Notes: generated by a model not told the origin, from the sequence alone. 64,000 nucleotides of DNA from Deltaproteobacteria bacterium (GCA_025363655.1 JANYDK010000040.1:62001-126000), one strand, 5' to 3'; counted from the first letter of the stretch, positions 17,404-26,942 are shown. Numbers and translations are program-made.

Positions 17404-20400
17404 ATGAACGGCAGGCGGTTGGCGCGACTCGTGACGCTCGCGCCCTTGGCGATCCTCGCGATGACGGCGTTGGGCGTCGCCGTGCCGGGATGCACCCCCG
17501 ACGCGGCGCCAGACGGCGTGCAGCGCGCCACCAAGTACCCCGGCGGTCCGACCATCACCTTCGATCTGACGAAGAAGCCGATCCCCGATCTGCCGCTCCC
17601 CAACGACGTCGCCACCATCTCCGATCCGACCTCGCGCACCGGCCTCCGTCTCAACGTCAGCGCCGTCGCGCCGACGAGCATCGAACGTCACCTTCGCGAG
17701 AAGCTCTCGACGCTCGAGGGGTGGGGCACCTTCGCGCCGATCTCCATTCCCTTCGACAAGCCGCTCGACGTCGAGGACATCAAGAAGCGTCACCAAGACG
17801 ACGACTACGATTTCCAAGACGACACCGTCTATCTCGTCAACCTCGCCACCGGCGTTCCGGTCCCGCTCGATCTCGGCGGCAACTTCCCGGTGACGTTGAA
17901 AGAGACGGCGCGCTACTGGCCGAACGATCCGCTCGGCAGCGAGAGCAACCTCCTCTTCGAGACGCGCGAGGAAGATCGCAACGGCAACGGGCGCCTCGAT
18001 CCCGGCGAAGACACCGACTTCGACGGCGTGCTCGATCACCCCAATTTTCCAGGGCGAAAGCGGCCCGACAACGGCGTCGACGGGCTCCTCGGGTTCTTCG
18101 AGTCGGAGACCAACACGCTGCTCCTGCGGCCGATGCTGCCGCTCGACGAGATGACCGAGTACGCGGTGGTGGTGACCGATCGCCTCCACGGCACCGACCC
18201 GGCGAAGACGCCGGTGCAGTCGCCCTTCGACTACATCCATCACCCGTCGCAACGAAGCTCGACCGAGCGGCTCGTCGACGCGCTCTCGCGTCGCTATCAG
18301 CTCTACGGCTTCGGCAACGCCGCGGACGCGCTCCGCCATGTGCAATTCGTCTTCACCTTCACGACCCAGCCGACCGTGAGCGACACGTTCGCCCTCCGCG
18401 ACGGCGTCTACGGGCAGGGAAAATACGGCTGGCTGGCGACGGACTATCCGGCGAAGGTGACGATGCTGAAGGCGTCCGGCGTCGTCGACGCGGGCGATCC
18501 GGCGGGAGATCCAAAGGGCACGTTCACCTGCACGGACGACTCGGCCACGTGCAAGGCCTGCCAGGAACAAACGAGCACGAGCCGGTACGTCGGCAAGTAC
18601 GGCGCTGCGGCGAAAGAGACGTTCCAGAAAGTCGTCGAGGTGATCCTCGGCGAGAAGGGACCGGCGGGCGCGCGTCTCCTCGCGTCCCTCGACAACGTCT
18701 CCTACCTCGCGGTCGGTACGATGAAGGTGCCGTGGCTCCTCGGCGACGTGAAGGACGTCTCGCCCGAGGCATCGATCACGCTCGATCCGCAGTCGGCGGA
18801 GATCCCCCATTCGACGGACACGCTCGGCTTCTTCGTCGTCGTGCCAAAGACCACGATCACGCACAAGCCGCCTTTTCCCGTGGCGCTCTACGGTCATGGC
18901 TACGGCGGCAATGGCACCGAAGCGCTCCTCTTCGCCGGTGAGATGGCGCGCCACGGCATCGTCACCATCGGGATGAACGCGCCGGGTCACGGCCTCGAGC
19001 TCGACGAAGGCGGCGCGACTTTGGCGAAGACGCTCCTCGGCTCCGCGTGCCTGAAGCCGCTCGCTTCCGGCTTCATGTTTTCGCGCGTTCGTGATCTCGA
19101 CGGCGACGGCAAGCTCTCGCGCGAGAGCGGTGCCGACTTCTGGACGTCGTATCTCTTCCACACGCGCGACATGGTGCGCCAGGCGGTGGTCGAGCAAATC
19201 ATGATGGTCAAAGCCATGCGCGCCTTCGATGGCACGCAGCGCTACGACTGGAAGGGCGACGGCAGCTCGAGCCTCGCCGGCGATTTCGACGAAGACGGGG
19301 TCGTCGATTTCGGTGGTCCTGACGTCTCGTATTACGCGTGGGGCGAGTCGCTCGGCGGCGTGCTCTCGGCGATTCAAGGCGGCGTCGACACCAACCTCGC
19401 GGCGACTGCACCCGTCGCTGGCGGGGGCGCGCTCACCGACATCGGGGTGCGTTCTTTCCAAGGCGGCGTCGTCGAGGCGGTGCAGCTGCGCTTGATGTCG
19501 CCGCTCGTCATCTCCGTGCCCGCCGAGTCTCGCTTCGACTACCAGAAAGACGACAAGGGGAATCCCATCACCGACGAGAAGGGCAAGCCGATCGCGTTGC
19601 CACCTCCCGAGCAAACCAAGACGAGGTGCGCGCCTGGACAGCGCAGCATCCGCTATTTCGTGGTCGAGCTGAACGCCGAGCGCGAGATCGAAATCGGCTG
19701 CGCCGGGGTCGACGAGCTCGACACCGGGATGGACGTCGTCGTCGAGAACCTCGACAGCGGCGAGCAGCGCTGCGCGCAGATGACCACGCTCGGGAGCAAC
19801 AGCGGCGACGCGCAGTTCCGCATCGGCATTCCGGCGAGCCTCGGCGATCGTCTGCAGCTCGCGGTGTGGAAGCCGACGGCAGGCAAGCCTTCGGCGCTGC
19901 GCGCGTACGGCAAGGATTGTCAGGCGCTGGAAGACTCGAAGGTGACGAAGGAGCTGCGGACCTTCGACGGCATCGGCGATGGCAAGTGCCTGACGGACGC
20001 GAGCGATCCGAAAGGATGCATCGCGACCATCGGCGGCCGCACCTACCCCTACGGCGCGCGCCTCGTCTCGGTCGCCGATGGCTATGGCGTGAAGCGGCAG
20101 ACGCCCGAGCTCCGCAAGCTTCTGACGCTCGGGCAGATCATCCTCGAGCCCGCCGATCCGGTCACCTACGCGCCCTACTACTACGTCCGTCCGCGGCTCG
20201 ATCCGTTCGGCAAGAGCGCACCGCCGACGGCGATTCTCACGATCAACACCGTCGGCGACATGAACGCTCCGGTCAGCGCCGGCATCACCTCGGCGCGCGT
20301 GCACGGGGCGATTCCCTTTCTGCGGCCAGAGAACGCGGCTGCCAGTGACTACGCCGACTACGTCGCGCCGCAGAAGTTGATCGATCTCCTCGGCGGCAAG

Positions 20401-20964
20401 ACGCCGAACCGCGTGCTCCTCGACGACCACGTCATCGAAGGCATTGCGCGGCTCGGACGACACCCGGCCGGCGAGACCTGCGCGCCCAACGTCAACCTCA
20501 CGATCTCGGGCTGCACGGGGGACGCGTCGTTTCCCAGTCGAACGATTTGCGATGATGCCCTCTTCGATCCGGAGAATCTCTCCGAGAACACCATCTCGAT
20601 CGCCCCCCAGACGATGAAGACGCCGCTTCGACTCGCACGCATCGCCAAGCGCGCAGGGAGCGCCGACTTGAACGGGACGTGGGGGCCGCGTCTCGCCGCC
20701 TGGACGGCGCAAGCCTCTCCGCTCGGCGCGACCTTGCAGCCGTTCCTCCGGCCTGACGGCGCGCACGGCTTCGATCCACCTGACCCGTGCAAGAAGTGGG
20801 ACGACGGGTCGTACCTTCTCGGAACCCTCGCCCACTTCTTCGCATCGAAGGGGACGGACCTCTGGTACCTCAGCCACCCGGTGACGGAGAAGTCGACACC
20901 GACCACCGACCATCGATGCGCTGCGGTCACCGATCCAGCGTCTTCCTGCGCGTGGGGCGATTGA
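17404..20964 (+). CDS. Large VolA-like lipase lipoprotein with calcium-loop motifs
   Basis: 1186 residues. ATG 17404 gives MNGRRLARLVTLAPLA... and a lipobox ending VPGC; the longer frame is shadow. The N-terminus (FDLTKKPIPDLPLPNDV, then LVNLATGVPVPLDLGG) resembles the N-terminal domain of bacterial surface lipases of the VolA type. An alpha/beta-hydrolase core follows with HGYGGNG (oxyanion region) and AWGESLGGVLS (nucleophile S649). A candidate late His is H1121 (DGAHGFD). Dockerin/EF-hand-like loops occur at about residue 191 (DRNGNGRLDPGEDTDFDG) and inside the hydrolase part at about 565 (DLDGDGKL) and 627 (DFDEDGVVDFGG), suggesting calcium dependence. Probably outer-membrane anchored. 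Activity on lipids is inferred from the family. Confidence 0.75.
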   Translation: MNGRRLARLVTLAPLAILAMTALGVAVPGCTPDAAPDGVQRATKYPGGPTITFDLTKKPIPDLPLPNDVATISDPTSRTGLRLNVSAVAPTSIERHLREKLSTLEGWGTFAPISIPFDKPLDVEDIKKRHQDDDYDFQDDTVYLVNLATGVPVPLDLGGNFPVTLKETARYWPNDPLGSESNLLFETREEDRNGNGRLDPGEDTDFDGVLDHPNFPGRKRPDNGVDGLLGFFESETNTLLLRPMLPLDEMTEYAVVVTDRLHGTDPAKTPVQSPFDYIHHPSQRSSTERLVDALSRRYQLYGFGNAADALRHVQFVFTFTTQPTVSDTFALRDGVYGQGKYGWLATDYPAKVTMLKASGVVDAGDPAGDPKGTFTCTDDSATCKACQEQTSTSRYVGKYGAAAKETFQKVVEVILGEKGPAGARLLASLDNVSYLAVGTMKVPWLLGDVKDVSPEASITLDPQSAEIPHSTDTLGFFVVVPKTTITHKPPFPVALYGHGYGGNGTEALLFAGEMARHGIVTIGMNAPGHGLELDEGGATLAKTLLGSACLKPLASGFMFSRVRDLDGDGKLSRESGADFWTSYLFHTRDMVRQAVVEQIMMVKAMRAFDGTQRYDWKGDGSSSLAGDFDEDGVVDFGGPDVSYYAWGESLGGVLSAIQGGVDTNLAATAPVAGGGALTDIGVRSFQGGVVEAVQLRLMSPLVISVPAESRFDYQKDDKGNPITDEKGKPIALPPPEQTKTRCAPGQRSIRYFVVELNAEREIEIGCAGVDELDTGMDVVVENLDSGEQRCAQMTTLGSNSGDAQFRIGIPASLGDRLQLAVWKPTAGKPSALRAYGKDCQALEDSKVTKELRTFDGIGDGKCLTDASDPKGCIATIGGRTYPYGARLVSVADGYGVKRQTPELRKLLTLGQIILEPADPVTYAPYYYVRPRLDPFGKSAPPTAILTINTVGDMNAPVSAGITSARVHGAIPFLRPENAAASDYADYVAPQKLIDLLGGKTPNRVLLDDHVIEGIARLGRHPAGETCAPNVNLTISGCTGDASFPSRTICDDALFDPENLSENTISIAPQTMKTPLRLARIAKRAGSADLNGTWGPRLAAWTAQASPLGATLQPFLRPDGAHGFDPPDPCKKWDDGSYLLGTLAHFFASKGTDLWYLSHPVTEKSTPTTDHRCAAVTDPASSCAWGD

Positions 20965-21003
20965 GCCTGGCGCGAGTTCCCGAACTTCTCCCATGAAGGA
21001 CAC

Positions 21004-24000
21004 ATGCGCGCGACGGTCGTTCGAGGAGCACGCACCCACAACCTGAAGGGCGTCGATCTCGAGCTGCGGCCGGGCGAATTGGTCGCGCTCACTGGGCCCT
21101 CGGGTGCCGGAAAATCGAGCCTCGCCGTCGACACGATCTACGCCGAAGGTCAGCGGCGCTTCGTCGAGTCGTTCTCGCCGTACGCGCGTCAGTTCCTCGA
21201 GCGGCTCGATCGTCCGCCCGCCGATTCGATCGAGCCGGTCGCTGCCGCCGTGGCGGTCGATCGTCGCGCGCCCATCAAATCGAGCCGTTCCACGGTGGCG
21301 ACGATGGCCGAGCTGGAACCGTTCCTCGCCGCGCTCTTCGCCCGCGAAGCCGTGCCGACCTGCCCCGATTGCGAGCTCCCCGCGATCGTCGCCGATGCTT
21401 CGAAGGCCGCGCACACAGCCATCGCCGAGCTTGGAGCCGAGCTCGAAGGCGACGCGCGGGCCCTCGTCACCTATCCCACGCGGGTCGGTTCGGCAGACGA
21501 ATATCTCGTGCTCCGCGAGTCGCTGGCGCGCAACGGTGTCCGACGTCTGCGCGTCGCCGGCGCCGTTCGCAGCATCGACGACGTACGCCCGAGCGAGGCA
21601 GCGTCGCTCCCCGTCGAAGTGGTGGTCGATCGCATCCATCGTGGCGCGGGTGACGAGACTCGTCTGCGCGAAGCCGTCGAGCGTGCGTGGGCCGCCTCCG
21701 AAGGTCGCGCGCGCCTCGTCATCGAGCCGAGCGATCGCGTCGTCACCCTCACGCGTGGGCTCGCTTGCCCTCGTTGCGCGCGCACGTTCGAGCCGCCGCG
21801 TCCCGGCCTCTTCTCGTACAACAACGCCGCCGGCGCTTGTCCGACCTGTCGCGGTTTCGGTCGCACCATCGGCATCGACTGGGCGAAGGTGGTCCCCGAT
21901 CCTGGGAAATCGCTCGCGCAAGGCGCCATTCGTGCGTGGGCCGGCGCCTCGGCGGAGTGGGAGCGCGGCGAGCTCGCCAAACTTTGTCGTCGTCACGCGA
22001 TTCCGATGTCGACGCCGTGGCGCGCGCTCACCGACCCACAACGCGCTCTCGTCCTCGACGGCGAACCAGGTGGCTACGAAGCAGGTCGTTATCCGGGTGT
22101 GCGTGGTTGGTTCAAGTGGCTCGAATCACGCACCTACAAGATGCACGTCCGCGTGCTCCTCGCCCGCTATCGCGCCTACGATCCGTGCACCGACTGCGGC
22201 GGGGGGCGCCTCAACGCCGAGTCGCGGCGATATCGCGTCGACGGTCTCGATTTGCCGGCATGGCATCGGCTCTCCGCCGCCGCTGCACGGGAACGTCTAG
22301 CGCACCTCGTCTGCCGAGATGGTGGCGCCGCGCGCGCCGCCGAGGTCCTGCGCTCGCGGCTCGACTACCTCGCTGCCGTCGGCCTCGGTCACCTCGTCCT
22401 CGATCGCTCGGCACGCACGCTCTCCGGCGGTGAAGCGCAACGCGTCGGTCTCACGGCAGCGCTCGGCACTTCACTGGTCGGCGCGATGTTCGTCATCGAC
22501 GAGCCGACGGTCGGCCTCCACGTCTCCGACGTTCCGCCGCTCCTCGAAGCGCTCCGCTCCCTCGCCCGTGCAGGCAACGCCGTCATCGTCATCGAGCACG
22601 ATTTGCAGGTGGTGCGCGCCTGCGATCGCGTCGTCGAGCTCGGGCCTGGAGCCGGCCCCGACGGCGGTCGCATCCTCTTCGACGGCTCGCCAGCCGAGCT
22701 CGCCGCGCGCCCCGATCTCGCCACCGGTGAAGCACTCTCGCGTCGGCGCTCGCTCGAGGAACGAACGCCGCGAAAGTCGCGAGGTGCCCTGCGCATCCGC
22801 AACGCGCGCGCCCACAACCTCCATGGCCTCGACGTCTCCATCCCCCTCGGCGTCCTCGTCGTCGTCAGCGGCGCCTCTGGAAGCGGCAAATCGACGCTCG
22901 TCGGCTCCATTCTCGCTCCAGCCGCGGCACGCGCGGCGGGTGACTCGTCCTTCGACCCGCCGCTCGCACACGATGGCATCGACGGTCTCGCGGCGATCAC
23001 CCACGTCGTGCACGTCGACCAGTCACCGCTCGGGCGCACCTCGCGCGGGAACCCGGCGACGTATACCAAGGCTTGGGACTCGGTGCGCGAGCTCTTCGCG
23101 AAGGACGGCGAGCTCCTCGGCGAAGGCGAGCTCCCGCCGGCCGCGCACTTCTCCTTCAACGCCGACGGTGGTCGATGCGAGGTCTGCAGCGGCGAAGGCT
23201 TCGAAACCGTCGAGATGCAGTTCCTCGCCGACGTCGCCATCCGCTGTCCCGTCTGCCGCGGTCGACGCTTCCGAGACTCGATCCTCGCGGTCCAACTGCG
23301 CGGCAAGAACGTCGCCGACCTCCTCGAGACCACCGTCGACGAAGCCCTCCGCTGGGCGCGCGAATCGCCTCGAAATGAATCGCCTCGAAATAGGGGGAAA
23401 GAGACTCGTCCTTCGACGCCGTGGAAGAAGCTCGTCGCCGCCCTCCAGCCCATCTCCGAGGTCGGGCTCGGGTATCTCCCGCTCGGCCAACCGCTGCCCA
23501 CGCTCTCGGGCGGTGAGGCCCAACGGCTCAAGCTCGCGCGTGCGCTCGTCGCCGCGGGTGACGGTGGCGACGACGATCGACGCGACGCCGAAGGAACGCT
23601 CGTCATCGTCGACGAACCGAGCGCAGGCCTCCACGCGCGCGACATCGCCAAGGTCCTCGCGGCGCTCTCCAAGTTGGTCGACCGCGGCGTCAGCGTCGTC
23701 GTCGTCGAGCACGACCTCGACTTCATCGTCGCAGCCGACCACGTGATCGATCTCGGCCCCGGTGGCGGCGGCGAGGGCGGACGCATCGTCGGCGAGGGGA
23801 GCCCGGCGGACATCATCGCCAGCGGCTCCCGCACGGGCCTCGCGCTGCGAGACTTCTTGACCCCTGCGAAATCGACGCCAGTACGGAAAAATAAGCGTGA
23901 ATGTGCGCCCGCGATGCTCGAGCACATCCACGTGCACCACGCGCGCGAGCACAACCTGAAAGACGTCTCCACGCAGTTGCCGCGCGACGCGCTCATCGTC

Positions 24001-26529
24001 GTCACGGGCCCCTCGGGGAGCGGCAAGTCGACGTTGGCCTTCGACGTCGTCTTCGCCGAAGGGCAACGGCGCTTCCTCGAGACGCTCTCGCCCTACGCCC
24101 GTCAGTTCCTCCCGACGCTGCCGCGGCCCGACGTCGAGTCGGTCCTTGGCGTGCCTCCGTCGATCGCCCTCGAGCAGCGGACGACGCGCGGCGGGCGCAC
24201 CTCGACGGTCGCCACCGTGACCGAGGCGGCGCACTACCTCCGCCTGCTCTACGCCAAGGTAGGCACGCCGCACTGCCCGAAGTGCGAGGAACCGATCGTC
24301 AGCAGTGACCCCGGAACCATCGTGCGACGGCTTCGCGCGCTCGAGGGCGAGGTCGAGGTCTACGCCGCCGCCGTTCGTGCGCGCAAGGGCACGCACCTCG
24401 ACGTCTTCACCCACGCCGCCCGCGCCGGCTATCTAGAGGCGCGCGTCGATGGCGCGCTCGTCTCCGTCGACCCGCCGCCCAAGCTCGCCCGCAACCAAGA
24501 GCACACCGTCGAGCTCCTCGCCTTCCGCGGTGCGCCCCGCGATCTCGACGAAGCCCGCATCGCCGACGCCATCGCGCGGGGCGCCGGCGAGCTCCACGTC
24601 GTGCATCGACTCGCGAACGAGACCGCGAAGACCGCGAAGGCCGCGAAGGCCGCGAAGGCCGCGAAGACTGCCAAGCCTCGGGCGACCGAGCTCACCTTCT
24701 CGACGCGCCGCGCGTGCCCGAAGTGTGGCACCGGCGTCCCCGAGCTCGACCCACGCTGGTTCTCCTTCAACACCAAACAAGGCCAATGCGAGACCTGCGA
24801 GGGGACGGGCGTCAGCGGGCCCATCGAAGAAGACGAGAGCGCCGATCCGACCCAGGACCCGTGTAAGGCCTGCGGAGGCTCGCGGCTCGGACCGGTGCCT
24901 CGGCGAGTCCGCCTCGACGGAGAGACGTATGCGTCGCTCACCCATCGCGCCATCGACGACGCCATCGTTCGTGTCGACGCGCTCGAAAAGGTGCTCCTCG
25001 CCGACCAAGCGCTGCAGCCACTCGCCGCCGCGCCGCTCGCCGAGCTCCGTCGTCGCCTCGCCTTTCTCGGCCGCGTCGGCCTCGGTTACCTCGCGCTCGA
25101 TCGACCGGCCTCGACGCTTTCGGGAGGCGAAATGCAGCGCCTTCGCCTCGCGGCGCAGCTCGGCTCCGGGCTCACCGGCGCGCTCTACGTGCTCGACGAG
25201 CCGACCATTGGCCTCCACCCGCGCGACACGGGGCGTCTCCTCGAGAACCTGCGCGCGCTCGTGGACACCGGCTCCACCGTCCTCGTCGTCGAGCACGACG
25301 AAGAGACCATCCGCGCTGCCGATCACCTCGTCGATCTCGGTCCCACCGGCGGCCTCGGCGGAGGTCACATCGTCGCCGAAGGACGCGCCGAAGACGTGCT
25401 CGCCGATCCTCGCTCTCCCACCGCCGAAGCTCTCCGCGCGCCGCTCCCGCCGCTCGCCCATCGCCCTTGCGACGGCCCTGCGATCACCCTCGTCGGCGCG
25501 CGCGGACACAACCTCGCTGGCGTCGACTTCACGGTGCCCATCGGCAAGATGACGGTGGTCGTCGGCGTCTCCGGCAGCGGGAAATCGACGCTCGTCCGTC
25601 GCGTCTTCTACCCCGCCGTCCGCAACGCGCTGGGGCTCGCCGCCGAGACTCCACTGCCCTTCAAGAAGCTCCGCGGGGCCGAAAAACTAGGCCGCGCGCT
25701 CGCCGTCGATCAGTCGCCCATCGGTCGCACGCCACGCTCGGTGCCGGCGACATTCCTCGGCATCTTCGATCACATACGAAAGTTGTATTCCCTCACCACC
25801 GACGCGCAGGTCCGCGGCTTCTCCGCGGGTCGCTTCTCTTTCAATGGCACCGGTGGCGGCCGCTGCGCCGCGTGCGCTGGCGCCGGCGTCGTCGTCAGCG
25901 AGATGTCGTTCCTCCCCGACGTCGTCTCTCCCTGCGAAGCCTGCGACGGGCTCCGTTACGAGCCGGGCACGCTCGGCGTTCGCTACCTCGGTCAGTCGAT
26001 CGGCGAGGTGCTGAAGATGACGGCGCACGACGCCGCCGAGCTCTTCGCGGCGCACCCCGCCATCCATCGTCCGCTGCGCGTGCTCGACGATCTCGGCGTC
26101 GGCTATCTCGCGCTCGGACAAGGCTCCAACACTCTCAGCGGCGGGGAAGCACAGCGCCTCAAGCTCGCCGCCGAGCTCTCGGAGACGAGCCGTCACCTCC
26201 CGACCCTCTACGTCCTCGACGAGCCGACCACCGGCCTCCACCTCGGAGACGTCCGGCGCCTCATCGACGTCCTTCGTCGCCTCGTCGATCGCGGCGACAC
26301 GCTCGTGATCGTCGAGCACCACCCGGAGGTCATCGCCCTCGCCGATCACGTCGTCGAGCTCGGTCCCGAGGGAGGCAGCTCGGGCGGTCGCATCGTCGCC
26401 GTCGGCACGCCACGCGAGGTCTCCCGCATCGACAGCGCCACGGGTCGCGTCCTTCGCGCGCGCACCAAAAAGAAAACGGGCGAGGGTCTCTCCTCGCCCG
26501 CCTTCAGCAATCGAACGCCGAGGTCTTAG
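21004..26529 (+). CDS. uvrA: Double-length UvrA: two complete UvrA units in one polypeptide
   Basis: UvrA is the damage-sensing ABC ATPase of nucleotide excision repair, usually ~940 residues working as a dimer. Here one 1841-residue chain holds two full units. Unit 1 (1 to ~955) has Walker A at 31 (GPSGAGKS) and 623 (GASGSGKS), LSGGE signatures near 471 and 833, and both zinc modules (CPRC...CPTC; CEVC...CPVC). Unit 2 begins at an internal Met, M971, with MLEHIHVHHAREHNLKD, which is what a normal UvrA start looks like. It has Walker A at 1002 and 1521, signatures incl. one near 1710, and zinc modules CPKC...CETC and CAAC...CEAC. All four ATP sites look intact. Units are clearly diverged. Stop codon overlaps the convergent lipoprotein stop. 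Confidence 0.93.
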   Translation: MRATVVRGARTHNLKGVDLELRPGELVALTGPSGAGKSSLAVDTIYAEGQRRFVESFSPYARQFLERLDRPPADSIEPVAAAVAVDRRAPIKSSRSTVATMAELEPFLAALFAREAVPTCPDCELPAIVADASKAAHTAIAELGAELEGDARALVTYPTRVGSADEYLVLRESLARNGVRRLRVAGAVRSIDDVRPSEAASLPVEVVVDRIHRGAGDETRLREAVERAWAASEGRARLVIEPSDRVVTLTRGLACPRCARTFEPPRPGLFSYNNAAGACPTCRGFGRTIGIDWAKVVPDPGKSLAQGAIRAWAGASAEWERGELAKLCRRHAIPMSTPWRALTDPQRALVLDGEPGGYEAGRYPGVRGWFKWLESRTYKMHVRVLLARYRAYDPCTDCGGGRLNAESRRYRVDGLDLPAWHRLSAAAARERLAHLVCRDGGAARAAEVLRSRLDYLAAVGLGHLVLDRSARTLSGGEAQRVGLTAALGTSLVGAMFVIDEPTVGLHVSDVPPLLEALRSLARAGNAVIVIEHDLQVVRACDRVVELGPGAGPDGGRILFDGSPAELAARPDLATGEALSRRRSLEERTPRKSRGALRIRNARAHNLHGLDVSIPLGVLVVVSGASGSGKSTLVGSILAPAAARAAGDSSFDPPLAHDGIDGLAAITHVVHVDQSPLGRTSRGNPATYTKAWDSVRELFAKDGELLGEGELPPAAHFSFNADGGRCEVCSGEGFETVEMQFLADVAIRCPVCRGRRFRDSILAVQLRGKNVADLLETTVDEALRWARESPRNESPRNRGKETRPSTPWKKLVAALQPISEVGLGYLPLGQPLPTLSGGEAQRLKLARALVAAGDGGDDDRRDAEGTLVIVDEPSAGLHARDIAKVLAALSKLVDRGVSVVVVEHDLDFIVAADHVIDLGPGGGGEGGRIVGEGSPADIIASGSRTGLALRDFLTPAKSTPVRKNKRECAPAMLEHIHVHHAREHNLKDVSTQLPRDALIVVTGPSGSGKSTLAFDVVFAEGQRRFLETLSPYARQFLPTLPRPDVESVLGVPPSIALEQRTTRGGRTSTVATVTEAAHYLRLLYAKVGTPHCPKCEEPIVSSDPGTIVRRLRALEGEVEVYAAAVRARKGTHLDVFTHAARAGYLEARVDGALVSVDPPPKLARNQEHTVELLAFRGAPRDLDEARIADAIARGAGELHVVHRLANETAKTAKAAKAAKAAKTAKPRATELTFSTRRACPKCGTGVPELDPRWFSFNTKQGQCETCEGTGVSGPIEEDESADPTQDPCKACGGSRLGPVPRRVRLDGETYASLTHRAIDDAIVRVDALEKVLLADQALQPLAAAPLAELRRRLAFLGRVGLGYLALDRPASTLSGGEMQRLRLAAQLGSGLTGALYVLDEPTIGLHPRDTGRLLENLRALVDTGSTVLVVEHDEETIRAADHLVDLGPTGGLGGGHIVAEGRAEDVLADPRSPTAEALRAPLPPLAHRPCDGPAITLVGARGHNLAGVDFTVPIGKMTVVVGVSGSGKSTLVRRVFYPAVRNALGLAAETPLPFKKLRGAEKLGRALAVDQSPIGRTPRSVPATFLGIFDHIRKLYSLTTDAQVRGFSAGRFSFNGTGGGRCAACAGAGVVVSEMSFLPDVVSPCEACDGLRYEPGTLGVRYLGQSIGEVLKMTAHDAAELFAAHPAIHRPLRVLDDLGVGYLALGQGSNTLSGGEAQRLKLAAELSETSRHLPTLYVLDEPTTGLHLGDVRRLIDVLRRLVDRGDTLVIVEHHPEVIALADHVVELGPEGGSSGGRIVAVGTPREVSRIDSATGRVLRARTKKKTGEGLSSPAFSNRTPRS
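23362..23391 (+). repeat. 15-bp direct duplication inside uvrA unit 1
   Basis: GAATCGCCTCGAAAT occurs twice back to back and encodes ESPRNESPRN just before RGKETRPSTPWKK. It is in frame and probably lies in a surface loop between the second zinc module and the second ATPase signature. It looks like a recent tandem duplication. Confidence 0.8.
24622..24675 (+). repeat. Six 9-bp units encoding TAK/AAK in uvrA unit 2
   Basis: Consecutive 9-mers (ACCGCGAAG twice, GCCGCGAAG three times, then ACTGCCAAG) encode TAKTAKAAKAAKAAKTAK at residues 1207-1224, right before the first zinc module of the second UvrA unit. The unit is in frame, so copy-number change would alter length without a frameshift. Confidence 0.85.
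26467..26500 (-). terminator. Intrinsic terminator of the Cys-rich lipoprotein gene, inside uvrA coding DNA
   Basis: On the minus strand CGGGCGAGG-(6 nt)-CCTCGCCCG is followed directly by TTTTCTTTTT. It lies 26-60 nt past the lipoprotein stop, within the last codons of uvrA, where the plus-strand reading gives a Lys-rich tail (TKKKTGEG). Confidence 0.85.
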
Positions 26530-26942
26530 AGACCGCAGGCCGCCTTGCAGTTGTCGATGGCGCAGGTGAGGAAGTCGTTGAGCTTGTTGTTGCCTGCGGT
26601 GCCGTCCGGGTTCTTCGAGTCCGAGACGCACTTGTTGATGCAATCCGAAGTCGTGCAGAGACCGATGCAATCGAGGCCCGCCTTGCACGAAGCCTCGCCG
26701 ACACACTTAGTCGACTCGGCGGAGCACTTGGCGCTGAGGCACGGACTGCAGGGGTCGCTGGTGTCGGCGCCGGCATCGCCACCGGTGCCGGTGTCGGTCT
26801 TGACGCCGGTGTCGACCGGGGTCGTGCCCGTGTCGACGACGGCGCCGTCGGTGCCGCCATCGGAGGTGGAGCTGCTCGTCGAGGAGCAAGCGGCCAATGC
26901 CATTCCAAAGCCCGCAATCACAAGTTTATTCAGAAGCTTCAT
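26526..26942 (-). CDS. Cysteine-rich lipoprotein (138 aa)
   Basis: ATG 26942 has AAGGAG 7 bp upstream and opens a good lipoprotein signal, MKLLNKLVIAGFGMALAAC (lipobox LAAC). A disordered Ser/Thr/Asp/Gly stalk (about 20-60) follows. The C-terminal domain is packed with cysteines (DPCSPCLSAKC, GEASCKAGLDCIGLC, DCINKCV, FLTCAIDNCKAACG), probably all disulfide-bonded after export. This layout is familiar from Myxococcota lipoproteins of unknown function. Its stop codon overlaps the uvrA stop by 4 bp in convergent orientation, and it has its own terminator inside uvrA. Confidence 0.85.
   Translation of the reverse strand: MKLLNKLVIAGFGMALAACSSTSSSTSDGGTDGAVVDTGTTPVDTGVKTDTGTGGDAGADTSDPCSPCLSAKCSAESTKCVGEASCKAGLDCIGLCTTSDCINKCVSDSKNPDGTAGNNKLNDFLTCAIDNCKAACGL

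Noticed and set aside
17371-22041. A 1556-codon open frame on the minus strand
   Set aside because: It lies antisense to the lipase lipoprotein and UvrA, is rich in Arg/His/Val with no motifs, and is best explained by high GC third positions of the real genes.
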